In this document: piece after piece, positions 6,260 through 7,285 of the stretch
Layout of the letters: every line of letters begins with the position of its first letter
Position numbering within the stretch: position 1 is the first letter of the stretch
Origin: JBFFXF01 sp041569895
GTDB lineage: Bacteria; Planctomycetota; UBA8108; JACQVS01
Assembly (NCBI GenBank): GCA_041569895.1
Contig: JBFFXF010000333.1
Coordinates: 1-7,285, forward strand
DNA: 7,285 nt
Direction of reading: 5' to 3'
The notes under the pieces: generated by a model
Databases searched by the model: none
Told to the model about the DNA's origin: nothing
Seen by the model: the letters and a program-made list of their open reading frames with translations, nothing else
Made by a program: the position numbers and the translations under genes

Positions 6260-6316
6260 CCCGAACAGCGAACTCTGTGGCGCGAAGCATACGTCGTGTT
6301 CGACTGTGTGGCACGG

Positions 6317-7285
6317 TCATTGCGACGAAGCAGTGCACGACTCCCACGGCGGCGTCCAGTGAACATCCATGACGTCGAGCTCGACGCATTCGCACGGCAC
6401 ACCGACGACCGACGCCACCGATGGCTTCGTGCGACCGTCATCGCCGCCGATCAGCTCCTTGACGTACGTGCCGGAGCTCGTGCGCACTTCCCATAGGTAC
6501 TCGTCACGGTCACGGCCGATGAGCGATGACTCGATGACTCGCTTGCGACGCACGGTGTTTCGCCCGCGACGCTTCATGACGCGCGTCGGCGAGAGCTGCT
6601 CGATGTCCGCGCCGTCGAGCTGACCGAGGCGCTCCTCGAGATCGGGCGGAACCTCGTCGAGAAACCGGATACGGGCGCGGTAGGTCTTCTCCGCGGTCGC
6701 CGACTTCGCGGAGATCATGCCCTCTCTCGTCGTCATGCCGAGGCGGTGGACCTCGGCGAAACCCACCGCGGCGTCGTTGATCTCGCGCGCGAGCCGGTCG
6801 AGGTCGAGCCTGCGGCGTCGCGGGTGGCGCACCTCGATGACGAAGGGGCGGCCCTCGCCGAGCATGCGCACGTCGATGTCCTCGCGCCCGGCGCCGTGGA
6901 AGAACGTCTCGGCGCCGCCGGTGGCCTCGAGAATGGCCGGCTCGGCGAGCTCCTGGATGCTGGGACCGCAGAGATTTCCGGTGAAACCGCAGGACGGGCA
7001 GCCCTTGCCCTTGCAGGCGAGATGCATCCAGCGGCAGGCCGGGATCTCGCGCGAGAGCTTGCGGTAGCGGCCGCCGATGAACAGCGGCACCGGCTGGAGC
7101 ACGACGCGGATGCCGCGCCGCGTCGCGCGCAGGTCGATGCGCATCTCGGGACGCTTGAACTCGACGCTGCGGTCCGGCCACGTCGACGAGAGCAACGTGC
7201 CGAGGCGGATCTTCAGCTCGCGGTACGCGGTCTCGTGCTGCTCGCGGTCGTAGGTCGGCGGTCGTTCGATGCCGAGCACGAAGGA
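6317..7285 (-). CDS. pus10: Pus10-type tRNA pseudouridine synthase (Ψ54/Ψ55), 5' end outside window
   Basis: Pus10 isomerises U55, and in archaea U54, in the TΨC arm of tRNA. The frame is open to the right edge (SFVLGIERPP...), so the N-terminal part, where the family carries its accessory RNA-binding domain, is missing. Counting from the GTG at 7279: PLFIGGRYRKLSREIP (65-80); a Cys-rich loop ACRWMHLACKGKGCPSCGFTG (C82, C89, C94, C97); the active-site segment FHGAGREDIDVRMLGEGRPF (127-146), whose RED aspartate D134 matches the catalytic Asp position of pseudouridine synthases; LSPTRVMKRRGRNTVRRKR (229-247); and GTYVKELIGGDDGRTKPSV (270-288). These match Pus10 closely and not bacterial TruA or TruB. 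Base composition resembles its neighbours. Stop TGA at 6319-6317. It converges on the HD-GYP gene. Family assignment is firm; its presence beside bacterial-type genes is the oddity. Confidence 0.93.
   Translation of the reverse strand, partial: SFVLGIERPPTYDREQHETAYRELKIRLGTLLSSTWPDRSVEFKRPEMRIDLRATRRGIRVVLQPVPLFIGGRYRKLSREIPACRWMHLACKGKGCPSCGFTGNLCGPSIQELAEPAILEATGGAETFFHGAGREDIDVRMLGEGRPFVIEVRHPRRRRLDLDRLAREINDAAVGFAEVHRLGMTTREGMISAKSATAEKTYRARIRFLDEVPPDLEERLGQLDGADIEQLSPTRVMKRRGRNTVRRKRVIESSLIGRDRDEYLWEVRTSSGTYVKELIGGDDGRTKPSVASVVGVPCECVELDVMDVHWTPPWESCTASSQ

Larger units (their letters stand above)
5817..6316. other. 500-bp convergent intergenic region without a convincing gene
   Basis: This lies between the 3' ends of the HD-GYP gene and pus10. 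It begins with an A-rich patch (about 5851-5885), then a candidate terminator and a pyrimidine-rich tract (5911-5960), a GGCCTCCA/TGGAGGCC hairpin (5998-6017), and a lower-GC stretch (about 6120-6260) with a short direct repeat and a TGACGTCA palindrome. ORFs here have low-complexity or shadow-like composition, and the longest plausible one (from GTG at 5965) runs into pus10 antisense. No tRNA T-arm or cloverleaf was recognised. It could hold an unannotated ncRNA or a decayed gene. Confidence 0.45.

Noticed and set aside
5965..6372. 135-aa plus-strand ORF in the HD-GYP/pus10 gap
   Set aside because: No Shine-Dalgarno before the GTG, no recognisable domain, and it runs antisense into the pus10 3' end.

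Overview
The window is GC-rich (roughly two-thirds G+C by eye), gene-dense DNA with Shine-Dalgarno-led genes, GTG as well as ATG starts, and an HD-GYP signalling protein. Together these point to a bacterium, probably from a high-GC, poorly cultured lineage (an Acidobacteriota- or Eisenbacteria-like genome would fit; this is inference). The one discordant gene is a clear Pus10-type tRNA pseudouridine synthase, a family best known from archaea and eukaryotes.

Layout, left to right. (1) Positions 3-578, plus strand: the C-terminal part of an unidentified protein with an acidic stretch, a serine-rich segment built on a 12-nt tandem repeat, and Arg-rich basic clusters. (2) 579-915: a gene-free stretch between two convergent genes, holding a long imperfect inverted repeat (arms 622-672 and 826-879). 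Each arm lies about 40 nt beyond the stop codon of the adjacent gene and in the same orientation relative to it. (3) 916-1797, minus: a family 2 glycosyltransferase of the polyprenyl/dolichyl-phosphate sugar synthase type. (4) 1798-2184: a divergent intergenic region with small hairpins and a possible 18-codon leader ORF whose stop overlaps the next start. (5) 2185-4260 and 4257-5816, plus: a two-gene operon with ATGA overlap. It encodes a 691-aa helical, HEAT-like protein and a 519-aa HD-GYP protein. Their N-termini look like copies of the same module, and the GYP signature of the second is altered. (6) 5817-6316: a roughly 500-bp convergent intergenic region with a candidate terminator, a palindrome and a short direct repeat, but no convincing gene. 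(7) 6317-7285, minus: Pus10, cut at its 5' end by the window edge.

Only the HEAT-like and HD-GYP genes show clear functional coupling. They overlap and share a domain, which suggests a cyclic-dinucleotide or other HD-phosphohydrolase signalling unit with a helical partner or scaffold. The glycosyltransferase and Pus10 are separate housekeeping-type genes. No insertion sequence, phage gene, CRISPR array, tRNA or rRNA was seen.
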